Source of the DNA: Tubulanus polymorphus | Lineage: Eukaryota > Nemertea > Palaeonemertea > Tubulaniformes > Tubulanidae | Length of the DNA stretch: 64,000 nucleotides | Reading direction: 5' to 3' | Assembly: GCF_964204645.1 (NCBI RefSeq) | Contig: NC_134026.1 | Span: 30,132,650-30,196,649, forward strand | Shown here: one piece after another, positions 1-13,100 of the stretch | Position numbering within the stretch: position 1 is the first letter of the stretch | How the letters are laid out: each line of letters starts with the position of its first letter | Position numbers and translations under genes: made by a program | Notes under the pieces: generated by a model | Told to the model about the DNA's origin: nothing | Seen by the model: only the letters and a program-made list of their open reading frames with translations | The model's database searches: none

Positions 1-3000
1 ATCATTGTGGGATTCTCTCCTCATCGCGTCAACACGGATATAGTGTTCTACCAATCGTGATTCATCATAAACCATTTTGTGATGTACAATAGTATAAGAA
101 TTGAATGTTGATACGTACCACGTATTTGAGATGTGTTTATAAGAGTAAAGCGTATCGCTGAGATAGTACGATGTAGCTGTTAATGAATGATATCCACCGT
201 GTACTAATATACTACCAGTAACGGCATCATAAACACTCGAATGTCCATAACCTCCTTTCACTATTGCTCCATTTGTCACCGCTAAACTCCAGTTACCCCG
301 ATCTACAATGTTTTAGATAATGAAGATAGCTTTCAGATAATGGATTCATTATCAGTGACTCACTTAGGATATTTTTGAGTCCGTTGTTCCAAATACAAAG
401 CATAAGCAAGATTCCTGGTATACAAATAAAGATGTGTGGATGAGATATCGTTGAACGTACCTATATTGAATTCTTGCACTAAGTTTGTATAACCGTAAAT
501 ATGACTGTGACCGAATATAACGATCATTGCGTTCCCGATAAGATGTGCCGTGTGTCCAGCTACCGCGATTGGTAGATCATTCCCGCTACTCGAATTTAAC
601 TTCATCCACGTGTTTGACACCAAATCAAATCTCCATAATTCATTGGTTATATCACCGTTTATATTACCACCATACATATAAACCATTTTCTAAGAAAACG
701 TGCAGATATGATAACGTTATTACTGCTCAATAAAATACTGTATCTATTATCAGCAAAATATGACTAAATACACTGGTATATGAAATACCGACAATATTGA
801 AGATTTACAATGGGTTGCATTCACAAATTGAGTTGAAAAAAAAAGAATTTAAAGGGGATTATGGGGATTTGAGGGGGAAGCTGAGAATTTTAGGTTATTC
901 TATCCCTTAAATTTCGATTTCCTGATTTATAAGTTATTTAAGGAACCATAGGAACCCTGAAAAAAAATCTGTTTTACTGAATTTTTCAGGGAGATTGGTC
1001 TTAACACATCTTCGATTTCATTTGAAATGAATGACACGATCTTCAATAATGTGGGAGTATTATACTACATATACTGTGACTAGTGTGAATCGATTTAATC
1101 AATAAATACCTGATTGAGTACGACTGTGTGTCCGTATCGAGATGCAGGCCAGTTTACCTCTTTTGATGCCAGGTTTTCCCAAACATGGTTCACAAAATTC
1201 AACCTAATTTTTTCAGTAAAAAATAAAGAATAAAATTGAAATCACTTCTATTTTCAGAGATTTTTTGAGAATTAATTAATGAGAAGATGACTATGTGGAT
1301 AGTGAAAATGTTGAAATCAACCATTTTCTTTCCAAGTAAGGGATCTCATATAGGGCCTAGTTAGAGATAATCTACCTGTTAACTTGCAGTTTTTGATGTT
1401 CCTGGAATGTATAACCACCGAATACATACATCCACGATTGATACACGATACTTCGATGTGAAGCTGAACCTTCGGGAGGATGAATATTCTTAACAACGCT
1501 CCACGAACCCTCTCTCGTAGGAATACTACAATCATAACCTACAGCACAAAACACACCAGCACGACGATATCAGAAATCTGAATCTGTTTAAGTTTAATAC
1601 AAAGGATTAAATATGCGGAGAATGAATGAATGAATTAGCAGTTTCATACCAGTAAAATCAGGTGAACAGTCACACTGCTGTTTGTTTGTATTACATGTAC
1701 CATGTTGAGCACCTGTACAGTTATTAGGACAAACTGGTACATCACAGGACGATCCAGTCCACATCGAATCACATTGACACTGTTTATTACTGCATGTACC
1801 GTGACCAGAACAATTATTAGCACAACTATCGACACTGAAAACCAGAAATTACATTCAACTTTCCTAGTGAAAATTCAAATTCATTTGGTAGCATGTTTGT
1901 GAGAAGTTTTTTTGTTATTTCCTACATCAACTGAAGGAATATCAATTAGGGGGCATATAATTAACAGGTTTTTAAGCTTATTTCTCTCGATTAAAAGGAG
2001 AGAAGCCAAAAACTCAGTAACTACGGCTTGAACCCAATGAACCCAGGATTGACAAAGAGACCAGTAACCAATAATCACAACACTTCTCTCTCTAAAAACT
2101 CTTACATGTAAGATATATTAAATCCACTCATGTTATATGCAGCATCGCTGTAGAAATACAAATAAACACTTCCAGAATTAGTAGTTATCACTGGAAGAGT
2201 CTCATTTCCGCGCTGTTTCTTTAGGAGTCCACTAAAATATATCAAACCATACAAAATATTTCATTAGTAAATTCAATGCAGTCCCAAAACTACCCCGAGG
2301 TTAGTCGCTGATAGTTACAATTGAAATGATGTTTATACCTGTAAGCAGCAATCAATGGAGAATAAACAGAATTCCCATCGTAGATGAATAAATGATCCCA
2401 CGCGCATTCAGTAGCAAAATGGTTGAATTTCAAATGAATCGTAGAATTCACTATTCCACTTTCTATTAACCACGTACATTTCTTATCTAAAGTGTAATTG
2501 CGCACGCCATCAACAATCACTCCAGTACTTCCGTTTAAACTAAAAATACAATAATATGACATCGAATAGGGGCTTCACTAGTTAGTCAACTTACCAATGG
2601 GTGAAAAACTAAACCACAGTCTGGTTTACTGACTCAGGAAACTTCCTTACTGTGTGTGGTATTGATATTGGGTAAATATCAAAAAACATTTATCATTGAA
2701 AGAAAGGGAAGATGTCATTTAGAAATTAAATCTTTTTAAATACGGGTATTTCTAAACATTTTTCCATTTTCAAATTCAAGTTCGAAATTCTAAGTTGTAA
2801 GCCTTAAGGGAAAATGATTTTGAGACGTAAAATTCCATCAATTATTTCTGTTTCAAATTGTCAGAGAAGAGTCAGTGGACAGGTGGAGGACTGAAGTCCT
2901 GTGTTCTCAAGCTCGTTGTACCCTTAAATGAAGACTTAAAACTAAAAGGCAATCAATTTGTAGAAACTGAAATATACTTACACAGTTCTACCAAAACAGT

Positions 3001-3247
3001 GATCGCAGTATTTACCAGTAACACCTGGATTGCAGATACAGCTTCCGTTTACACACTTTCCATAATGACCGCAGTTGACACCACTACTACCAGCACCACC
3101 AGCAGCAGCAGTAGTGCAGGAAGAATCTACCGCATTTACATACAATAATATACTAAATACTAGATAATAATCTATATATCTACAAGGAAATAATCTAAAT
3201 TTCGACTTGTAATGGAGGAAAGCAAACACAGTGGCTGCCATTTTCAT
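1..3247 (-). CDS. ATRN: Attractin-like protein (ATRN/ATRNL1 family), 5' part; gene continues past the left edge
   Basis: Large secreted or single-pass attractin, a family linked to melanocortin signalling and cell guidance. Exons on the minus strand, read downward: 3247-2982 (start Met, hydrophobic leader, then an EGF-like segment with GKYCDHCFGRT); about 2538-2342 and 2231-2104 (CUB domain, with NYTLDKKCTWLIESG and ECAWDHLFIYDG); about 1835-1649 (EGF repeats, CSGHGTCSNKQCQC and CNTNKQQCDCSPDFTG); about 1542-1372 (start of kelch, MYVFGGYTF); about 1206-1110 (kelch, WPASRYGHTVVLNQ); 686-440 (kelch, MVYMYGGNINGD and GHTAHLIGNAMIVIFGH); about 305-1 (kelch, GYGHSSVYD and ILVHGGYHSL). The order EGF-CUB-EGF-kelch is diagnostic for attractin. 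The PSI, C-lectin, transmembrane and tail regions would lie beyond base 1. The leader is odd: its hydrophobic stretch starts about 25 residues in. ATRN and ATRNL1 split in vertebrates, so either name applies. Exon edges are hand-placed. Confidence 0.9.
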
Positions 3248-3982
3248 TTGGCAGCTTTTATCGCCATCTGGAGTCAGTCTCCTAAATCAGTTACTGTTGA
3301 TAGGAAACCTTTCTATACATTATATAACTGTTTCTATCGCAATGATGTTATGATATGAAATCTGTAATTTGTAGTCTATCATAACTTAATTAAAGATTAA
3401 AATATTGGGATTCGACCTATCTTGTTCACCTAACTTTTTGCGAAGAAGTAGCTCTGCTGGTTATAATTGAGTCACCACTCTGTTACTAACCTAAACAAAA
3501 CTTTCTTGAAATGTGTTAAAATCTCTTAAAATCGACACAAATTTCATACTTGTAAGTAATATTCGTGTGCAGAAAATATCTCCACGTTGTGCTTTTATTC
3601 TATTTCTAAAACCAGAGCAGCTGAAAGTAATGGGGAATAATTTGAAGCACTTTTTTAGCTTGATTTCGAGAAATGAATTTTCTGCAGGTTTTTGTAAATG
3701 TAGTCTGTAAATAAATGGCTCGGTGAATTATGCTAAAAAATATTGTGAAATTTATTGATTATGGATTAAGTTATCCCTATGATAGAACTGTAAATGTTGT
3801 GATCATTAACAAGACAAAATGATTGCCCAATAATATTGATTAGTGAATCAATAACCTAATCATTAATGCTGACCACCGCACCAGTATCGGCCGGTATTTG
3901 TTGATGACTCTGTCTGACTGTGAAATCTAGTAGGGATCGTACCTACACTAGATTGCACAGCGTAAAACGACTAGATTTCAAA

Positions 3983-6900
3983 ATGTCTGTGGGATCAGAT
4001 TCTGATTTCGACTTTGAGCTAAACGATAATGAAATAAAAGCGATGATGTTAGATTTTGATTCATCATCAGATTCTAATAAATCAGATTCTAATGAATCTG
4101 ATACAGATTCTGATGATGTTGTTTTTGGTGGATCAAACAACGAACCTAAAACTGCGCGTAAATCTGGTGATTACTCGAAAATTATTTTGATTATGATTTA
4201 TGGAAAAATACGCGTGAAGGAACGATTAGAATTTTTTCTTGTGAATTTCAGGTGAAATGGAGCTTGATTTCGATACGCCGTTTACGTCATCTCTGTCGCA
4301 TAAAAGTCCGACCCCTCATCGATCTACGAAGACTACGTCGTTTCAGGATGAATTACGATCGACTCTTAAAGATCGTAAATCGCGAGGATTATCGTATGAT
4401 TTGAGTGATGAGGATTCTGAGGATGAAGCACTCGCGAGTGATGATGGTAAACTGGTTTTCTATTTTCACCATTACGAGGAATGTATGCCATGGATATCAT
4501 TGAGAGTCCCCCACAATTTTTTCTTACATTTCGGGTGGAATCCTTCCACCTAGCTTCAGAGTTAATTTGAAAATAAGTTACAGTTACAATAGTAGGGATG
4601 CTAAGTCATACCAGGAACCTCTCCTGAAGGGGTATTAAAAGAGGATAGGACAAAAACGGACAAAAGTTTCAACTGAGGAGAAACTCCAGAACTTATGTTC
4701 TTTAATATGCATGTTTGATTTTAATGTTAGTACAAGGATAAAGAATTGTACTATTTTCAAAGTCAAAACGATGGCTGATATCATAGGTATGGCTAAATGT
4801 TGGTTTGCCTATTAATGATGTCACATAACATTATGTTCTTTAATGTACGTTCCGTTTCTCCATGTATATTTTTTCGCAACCACTTCATGGAATCTCGTAA
4901 AACACCACTATTTAACTTATTACTTGCAGGTTTTTTTCTATGATTGTCAACGATTATCTTTTAGATCTTATGTCTCAATTCAATGTTACGATGAAAAATC
5001 AAAATCGTCCCGGATCAGCGAAACGCAGGGAAAATACAGCTTCACCGAACATTGACAGGAAGAATACAAGAACAGCTGAGGAGATCATAGCTGCCAGGTG
5101 AATAGTCTTATTAATTACTGGTTTCGTTTATGACTAACTTTATTAATGGTTCCAATATCTCTACTATTGTTACATTAACCACAGGCTCCAATTTTACAAA
5201 AAATTTTAACTCTAAAATCGGTTTAATTTCTTCATTCATCAATCAGTTAAACCGTTTAATGTGAAACTGGCTCTTTGTAAAATAACGGTATTTCTGAATT
5301 TTAATTTCTGTTCTATAACTTATCACTGGTTCAAACACTAAACAAGAGTCCTACGTTCCTATTCCCACAGTTGTGTCAGTTAAGATGCGACTCAGGACTT
5401 CAAAACAAACTACAGTAAATCTAGCCTAACTCGGCCCATGTCCGGTGAAGGCAAGGTTTACTGTATTTATTACTCCAGAGATTCAAATTTAACCGTATAA
5501 TTTTGTTTGAATATATTTTTATGTTGTTTTCTAACATTATAATTTTTGATAACTGATCGTCGTGATTGGTGCAGAGAACATGAAGTTCCAATCAAACCTC
5601 CTCGCGGTCAAACCCAACCTATTGTTGAACATAAACCCTCGAAAGAGGAAATTATATTTGGTAACAAAGCTTCTCGATCTCCACAAAGGTATTGATCGTT
5701 TTTACTGGTTTATTACGAGAGAGTCACACGATTGTGAAATAGACTATAAATACGTGATCATTGATTCATTGATTTCAGACGAAGCCCTTCTTCACCTCTC
5801 CTCGTCAAACAGAAAAAAACATCATCGAGTATCGCTGATGAGGAAGACGACGATTCTAAAATACAAAAACCGTGGCAACCGCCGAGTTTCCGTAAATCAC
5901 CGGTCGATGAATCGATGAAGAATTCTCCGGGCAGACGTACTCCGATTCTGGATAGTATCGACGAATCGCCGCGTCCGACTCCGAGACGAGCGTTATCAAA
6001 ATCATCGTCCATGTACGTTCAACATAAATACAGGGTCCCTACGACTCCTTAGAAACTCCTAGAATGGAAAATATTTGTGCAGGTGCTTGAAACTCCTTTA
6101 ATTTGAGAAATAAGGAATTAGATAGAAGTTGTACATTAGACTACACCTAAATCAATACAGTTAGAACCAGGATGTTTTTATTACTGTACCCTATTAGGCA
6201 GTTACCGAATGAGAAACCGAGTTAAGGAGTAAAGGATAAAAATTTGCTCACAATTCCACTGAATTGCCGGTTTACCAAGATAAACTACTGATTTGGGAGG
6301 AAGCTGCTGTAGTTGAGTTATAAAAGTGATGCTGACACTTGATTGAAATATGAAATGTTATCCTTTAAAACTCCTTGAAAACTCCTTTCATCCAGAAATG
6401 ACTGATCAGTAGGGACCCTGAATCAACCTTTCGTTTAATGTTTGTTCAACGACTGCTTTTACTGAATTGTTTTATTCTAAATTTGCAGCAATGAAAGCGA
6501 TGAACCTCGAATAAAACCACGTCGTTTAAAACAAGACGAGCGAACCAGACCAGTTTCAGACAGAACATCAAAATCACCATCTCCCGAAGGGTTTAAACGA
6601 GCCAGTTCTAATGAATCACCGTCTACTGAAGTGCTGAAACGAACCAACTCGAATAGATCACCATCTCATGAGGGTTTTAAACGAACCGGTTCTAATGAAT
6701 CACCGTCTACTGAAGTGCTGAAACGAACCAACTCGAATAGATCACCATCTCATGAGGGTTTTAAACGAACCGGTTCTAATAAAACGCCATCTCCAGATAT
6801 ATTCAAAAAGTCGGGAGGAAAACATTCATTTCTGGACGACAGCGATGAAGAGGAGAAAAAATATCCACCTATTAGAGGTAAATATATACAAGTGTATTTA

Positions 6901-9218
6901 CAGACAAGTTAATTTAGAGGGACTTAAAGAGTGAAACTTCGCTTTGTAAAACTGGGTGTTTATTGTATTTTTAAGCTCGAAGCAGCCGCTTGAAAGATCA
7001 GAAAAAATCGACCGATGAAAAAGAGAAATCCGAAAAGAAAGAAACGAGTATCTTAGATTTGATCACAGGGGGCGGAGCGGTAGACAAAGAGAAATCAAAA
7101 ACGCAACAGAACGAAAAACGGCAACCGAAACCGAGGAAACAACATCTCGTAAAAGCTGCTTCTCGTGATTCTATATCCGAAGAGATCGGTATGTTTGAAA
7201 ATAGTAAAACCTATTAATTCTGGAGCATTTGATGAGAACTTAACCCTTTCAGTGCATCTGCATATATAGGTGTTCTCCTTTCCTAGTAGTCTACGCTACA
7301 TCGCCGTGTATTGATGTAAAAAGTAATAGTTGTTATCTGTATTAAAAGATGGCAGCACCTGTCAAACATAGTGAATTGAGTAAAAAACGATCTTTAGCAC
7401 ACTAGGGTGAAATATTTTTTTTGTAAATTTTCAAATTGTGTCCAGCAATTTTGGGTCTTAATTAGCATTTTGGATCTGGGTTAAATACTGTATTGAATCA
7501 ATATTTATAGATAAACACCGATCCCGAAGCACGAGTCCGGTAAAAGATGATGGTCGTAAATCGGGTCAAAAGTCACCATTTTCCCGCGCCTCTTCGAAAT
7601 CTCCGTCAAAACACGACAGCCGACCGTCTTCGCAAAGATCGTCCCCGAAACCACGCAGTCCGAAACAACGTCCGATTACTCCGACCCGTTCGAGTCCGTT
7701 TAAACAACGCGACGAACCTAAAGACCGCGGCGATTACCGATCTAGAGATTCAGCGCACGAAGAAGATGCATCGTCGTTGTGTCAGGAGGTGAAGGAAGAT
7801 CCCGATAGAGAAAAATGGGTGTCGCAAAATTCAACGGATGATTCGAGACAAAAACAAGACAATGATAAAGAGTGAGTTTTAAATATGATATTTAAACAAA
7901 AATATCAAATATGTGTCGATTAATTGCAATCATTCGCGATTTCGATTTGCAGGAATAAACCACAGAGGAGAGTTCGTCAAGAAGCCGATGACGCAATCGA
8001 CGCTATCGCCCATGACAACGAGAAAACAATGAGATTTATTGATCCAGCCGATCAGTCGTCGAAGTAAGAAAAACTTCTTGAAAACTGATTATAAACATTG
8101 AACGTCAGATTTACTATTGATTTCGATCGATTACTTTTTAGAGACAAGAAAAAATCTGAAATAAAAGAAAAAGATAAAAAGCATCGACCGAAGCCTCGCT
8201 ACGGGAGACCATTACAATCAGATTCACCTCCGGACTCGGTGAGGAGTTACGACAGCGCTTCATCTATACGACAATCGATATACGACGACTGGTATAAACA
8301 AAAACTAGCTAGAACGAAAAACGAATTGAAAGAGAAGAAACACAGGGAAAAAGAGGAAGAAGAAAGAATTCAGAAAGAAAAAGACGATAAACTGAAAGAG
8401 AATGAATTGTCTTATAAAGCGTGGATGTCTCAACGTTCGGAGACGTGGGTGAAAGATCGTAAAGCCGAAATGAGAAAATCATTAACGCAAGAAAAACGAA
8501 AACAACAAGAAATCGATGAGAAAAAGAAGGAAGCAGATAAGGTACGTTTTACTACGTGTAGATCATGTTTCATGTAACTGATTCTCTCAGATTATTGTGT
8601 ACTCCCGACGAAATTTGTCCTCCAATCGTATTGATGTGATGAATTCAATTCTTTCCAGACATTCAAAATGTGGAAAGAAAGGAAAGATGAAAAAATCCGA
8701 GAAAAGGTTAAAGACATTAAGAAAGAAACGAAAAATAAAGAGGAAGACCTGAAAGAAACTGAACAAATGAAAAGATCAGAAAGTGCCAAGGCGTTTGAAA
8801 GCTGGTAAGAAATCTGCAAATCTTATACTGTTTACTCGTTTATGGAATGGATTTTAAAATTAGAAGTACGGATTTATTTCCAGGAAATCGAAGAAAGACA
8901 GTTTAATAAAAACACAAGTGAAGGAAGAACACAAAAAGAAAAGGATGGAAAAGAAATATCTGACAGAAGAGCAAAGTAGGAAAGATTTGGACGCAAGTGA
9001 TTCCTATGAGAAATGGATACAGAATAAGGTGAGCTGAATAATCAGTGTTTAGTAGAAACTCTTCTCTTCTTTTCCAATTGATTCATTCGCTTATTATCTT
9101 CATTGATTGTTTTCAGGAAAAGCAGAAACTGCAACGTTCGAGATCACGGACGTCCTTGGATGATGAAACGCGTCCAGCTTGGAGTCCAGCGAGTAAAACA
9201 ATACCTCGAGGTCGTTGA
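3983..9218 (+). CDS. MAP9: Microtubule-associated protein 9 (MAP9/ASAP)
   Basis: Spindle and ciliary microtubule-associated protein. About 13 exons, hand-spliced: 3983-4166, 4252-4446, 4975-5097, about 5574-5686, 5779-6012, 6489-6878, about 6980-7187, 7511-7872, 7953-8064, 8142-8540, 8659-8804, 8882-9028, 9117-9218. Two blocks match vertebrate MAP9: the N-terminal TTSFQDELRSTLKDRKSRG followed by an acidic SDEDSEDE run, and the C-terminal charged coiled-coil modules (AFESWKSKK, SYEKWIQNKEKQK) ending in RPAWSPASKTIPRGR. The middle is a disordered Ser/Arg/Pro linker with a lineage-specific tandem repeat (see 6585-6790). The C-terminal third is almost continuous Lys/Glu helix, as expected for the microtubule-binding region. 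The start is the first Met (AAAATGTCTG) of an acidic N-terminus. The poly(A) signal is at 9636. Family assignment is strong; some internal exon edges are approximate. Confidence 0.9.
6585..6790 (+). repeat. Coding tandem repeat in MAP9, 84-bp (28-residue) unit
   Basis: Within one MAP9 exon an 84-bp unit is repeated almost perfectly about 2.5 times. The protein alternates two 14-residue halves, FKRTGSNESPSTEV and LKRTNSNRSPSHEG. Each half carries an SNxSPS core, so the repeat multiplies basic and SP (possible proline-directed kinase) sites. Near-identity at silent positions implies recent expansion. Confidence 0.9.
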
Positions 9219-10155
9219 GTAAAACATGATCGTTGAATTCAATTCCTCTGTTAATAGTATATATGAATACACGTAGTAATGGCTGCTACTTTGTGTTGTA
9301 CGAAATCTTTTTTTTTATTTGTACAAATTCCGTCCATTTACATTCAAGTAATTATGTTGCAGAATCAATTCATTTAAAGGTTTCATTGAATGAATGTTAT
9401 TCAGATTTAGTATTTGTCTCTATGAAACATGTGGCTTGCACCTGTAATAATTTAGATGTTCACATTCGAGGTTCAGGCTATTATTAGTTTTAACTATAAA
9501 ATCTATGTAGACGTATCAAATATTTTGGAACTTTTAATACTAAACAATTGGGAATTTCATGGATCGTATTGGTGCTAATTTGATCTTGAAGTTGAATGTT
9601 TTTCACAATGAGCCTCGATTTGTTGTAGATTTATCAATAAAACAATGATATTCTAATATCTCTGTCCTGTGTTTAATTATATGCGGTATATACTGTTTAG
9701 AGGATAAAAGGAGTAATCGAAGGATCCTTGTTTTGACTACAACTACACAGATATTAAGTAACAAAACAATTTATTTTGCTTATAGCAGCACATGAAACAG
9801 TCTACAGAAATACAGAGAGGATTCTCAAATAATTCAATACATTATCAGCAGCGTAACATCTTCAAACAACTGTCGCATGTGTCATCACTTCATTTCACCA
9901 ATAATCGGTACATTATTATTATTTACTCACTCGCTATGAATCCAAGTATATCATTTAACAAACGATAAAACATGAAACAACATCATTCATTATTATGTTT
10001 TTAATACATACATTCAAACCTGCTTAATTCAGATTTCTATACATGAATCTATGTAAAATATGATGTTTAATCCAAATTTCTGATCGGTTTCTCAATTGAT
10101 CTGAATTAAGCAGGTTCTAATACATCTGAATTACATACAATACACTGAGTGTTAT
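9219..10155. other. Convergent 3' ends of MAP9 and C2orf42
   Basis: No coding exon seen. It holds the MAP9 3' UTR with AATAAA at 9636-9641 (+), and the C2orf42 3' UTR with AATAAA on the minus strand (TTTATT at 9770-9775). The two signals are about 130 bp apart, so the transcripts probably end back to back or overlap slightly. A partly self-complementary pair of motifs (10016-10028 and 10101-10116, CCTGCTTAATTCAGAT and its complement) lies in the C2orf42 UTR. Confidence 0.6.
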
Positions 10156-13100
10156 TTAGAGCTGTTGTACATGAACAGTATGTAACTCAATTCCAGCAGG
10201 ATTGTGCAGTAATGAAGTGCTACGATTCTCTATTTGTCCGTTTCGCTGATGTCCGAAATCGAATTTGATCCGTAATTCTCCGATGTGAGACTTTGGTAGA
10301 ATATCCGGAATCCACTCGATAATGAATGGAGTCGCTTCCTTCTGATCGGGTGTCATCATTCCTGAAATACATATTCAAAATTAAATCAGCAGTTGAGTCT
10401 CTGTCTACATCACTGATCATCCCACAATAACGAAGCCAAGATTGAAAAATCTACGTCTAAACTCTTCTAAAAATCTCGTCTTATCTACATCACTGATTTT
10501 TTAGTTTTCAACTAAGCGTGAGTTGTCATCATTGACCTTTAAATATAATTCTGGTGTAAGAGAATCCAAAACTCCCTGATTAAATCATAAGATATCTTCA
10601 GTGGGGGCTTTTCTTTTCGAGAAGTTGCCACTCGTTACCAGCAAGAGTGAAAGACACCAAAATTCAAATTAATCTAGTTTGACGAAAAAAAGTCAGAATT
10701 CCTGATTTTCCTTGCAGGGAAAAATAAATTTGGAATTCCCCGATCTGAGCTTAGGATGTACGTACCGACTTTAAGGAATGTTCTCAGTTCAAATGGTCTG
10801 ATTGGAAGCTGATTCTTTCCTCGGACCGTGTCTTCGACACCGTCGATCACTTTATCGTACAGATCGTAAGTTCCGTCTCTATTCTCGATGAAACTACGCG
10901 TCACGTCAAGCGGCATCTGGAAAATATTCATCATTAAATATCAACAAACGTTTCAAAGTTAAAATATCAGAATTAGAAGACCGCGCTTGCCTAGGATCTC
11001 GTGGGACCCCGAGGTTAGTGCAGTCTACTGTAGAAGAATCAATACTAATACATACCATAGCTGTATCAAAGATTCGTTTGACGTGTAATATATTAGTAAT
11101 ATGCCACGTGTATTTAGTGAATGTACCGAGAGGTAGCGCATCTTTTCGAATGAAACCGGTCGTAGAATTAGGCAATCTTTTTTTCTTTTGGCCGCTGGAG
11201 ATTCTCTGCTGTAGACAATCGAAGAATATCTGAGGTGCGTGAAACACCAATGGTTCCGGATTGCCTGCACGAATAAACACAATACTGCTAATAAAAAACA
11301 GGCTAAAAGTTATATGAATAGAGTAGACTTCACTACTGAGACTGCTGTAAATTTTTCCACAGGGTGGCCACCTTTATTTGACATACTTATCCCTGACTAT
11401 CCCCTGACATGCACGTTGTTTTCCTTGATTCGATTTGCTGGGAATCCAATCAATCAACACAGTCAACAAATACGTAAGACATATACAGTAAGCTAGTAAT
11501 CTCAAATTCCCCCAACTTTTTTCCCTGATTTTGAGCTTTTTAACAAAATTCCCTGACTTTTTTTAAAAGAAATGGCAATTCCCTAATTTTCTGTGATTTC
11601 TAGGTACATAAGTGGCCACCCTGTTCCAGTTGAGAATCAGTGAAATTAAAGGTTTTTCAACAAATATTTTTGTAAAATTCTTCAAATTTACCGGCACCGA
11701 GAAGAGGACAGTCAGTTTGGATCAGTGATATTTACCATCAAATTGATAATGCATCGTTTGATTGATTCTTTCTGTAATACTCGCCAACCATTGGACAAAA
11801 TCCAACTGAACACAATTTTCATCTATAGCTGTGTTACCTACAATACAAACAATCTTAAAAATAAAACGATTATTCAAAATATGAATAATCTCATCAGTAT
11901 TGCACACTACGCACCTAGTTTTTTCTGAATGATGCCCGGTTTTCCGGTGGTATTAGACTTTATCGGACTCTTCTTGCTACCACCGTCCTGTAGAGTTAGT
12001 AACGCGCTGCTTGCTTGAGCTTCAAATCAAATAACATTAAACTAATTACAATTCTATTCACATTCATCGAGTCTCAGAGCAATGGGAACTATACATATTT
12101 CACGTTTTTGACCAAATCAATTTGATTAAAATTCAGCTGAGTGGCCACCTTCTACTCATTTACAAATTCCCTGAGATTCCCTGATTTGATTAAGTCATAA
12201 CACAAAATACCCTGAGTAAATCCAAGAATATTTTGTTTTAACATACTACAATTTGTTCACTTTTTATGAATCATGTTTTGATTAAGAAAAGCATGGTCAA
12301 TAACATTCAAATTCCCTTTTCTAGGTTTTTTTGCCAAATTTGTCAAATTCCCTGAGTTTTCCAGGTTTTCTACACCATGTGGCCACCCAGTTGACGAGAA
12401 GCTTACCCATAGCAATATCATCTTTCTTCTGTCTCTTAGATTCAGGTGGAGCTAACAGATCATCTTCTATGACGATCTCGACCTGTTCGGCTTCTACGGT
12501 TTCTTCTCCAGTTGAACTATAGATAGCTATCACCTGATCGGTGTTATCGACAACTCCGTCTAACATCGGTATATCGATTGAAGAGTTCACTGATAAACAA
12601 TTCTGAGCACCTGTCAGGCAGAAATAAAACTCTGTTTATTTATTTAACCAAAACGATCATCTGCAATTCAATTTACTAAGCACAATTCATCATAAGAAGT
12701 CGTCAACATATTATAATGATCATCCTGAACTACAACGTCCAGTGCTTTCCATATGCTGGGATTTTAAAGGGTCAACGTAACTTGAAGTAGCAAGGCTTTC
12801 AATCCCACCAAAAAAAAACGAAAAATTAAGCTAAATTTATGTGTAATCTTATATTTTTTACATAAGCTCATTTCAGAGCTATTATCAGCATAGCTGATTC
12901 TCAGAGGGGTGGATGTAAAAATGCTGCCCCTCTAAAACCTGTTGCCGAGAACGCTGGATGTTTTAAGCGAGTTTAATCCTAATATCAAATTGAACACTCA
13001 TCATATACGTACCAGTATCTAGAGTTATGTAGTACGAAAATTCAGTAGCTAGTTTCTCATCACTGGCGAACGCACAAATACAGGCGTAAAAATGAACACA

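Noticed and set aside
11018-11282. Plus-strand and second-frame minus ORFs over C2orf42 exon 6
   Set aside because: Shadows of the real exon, which matches the family in one frame only.
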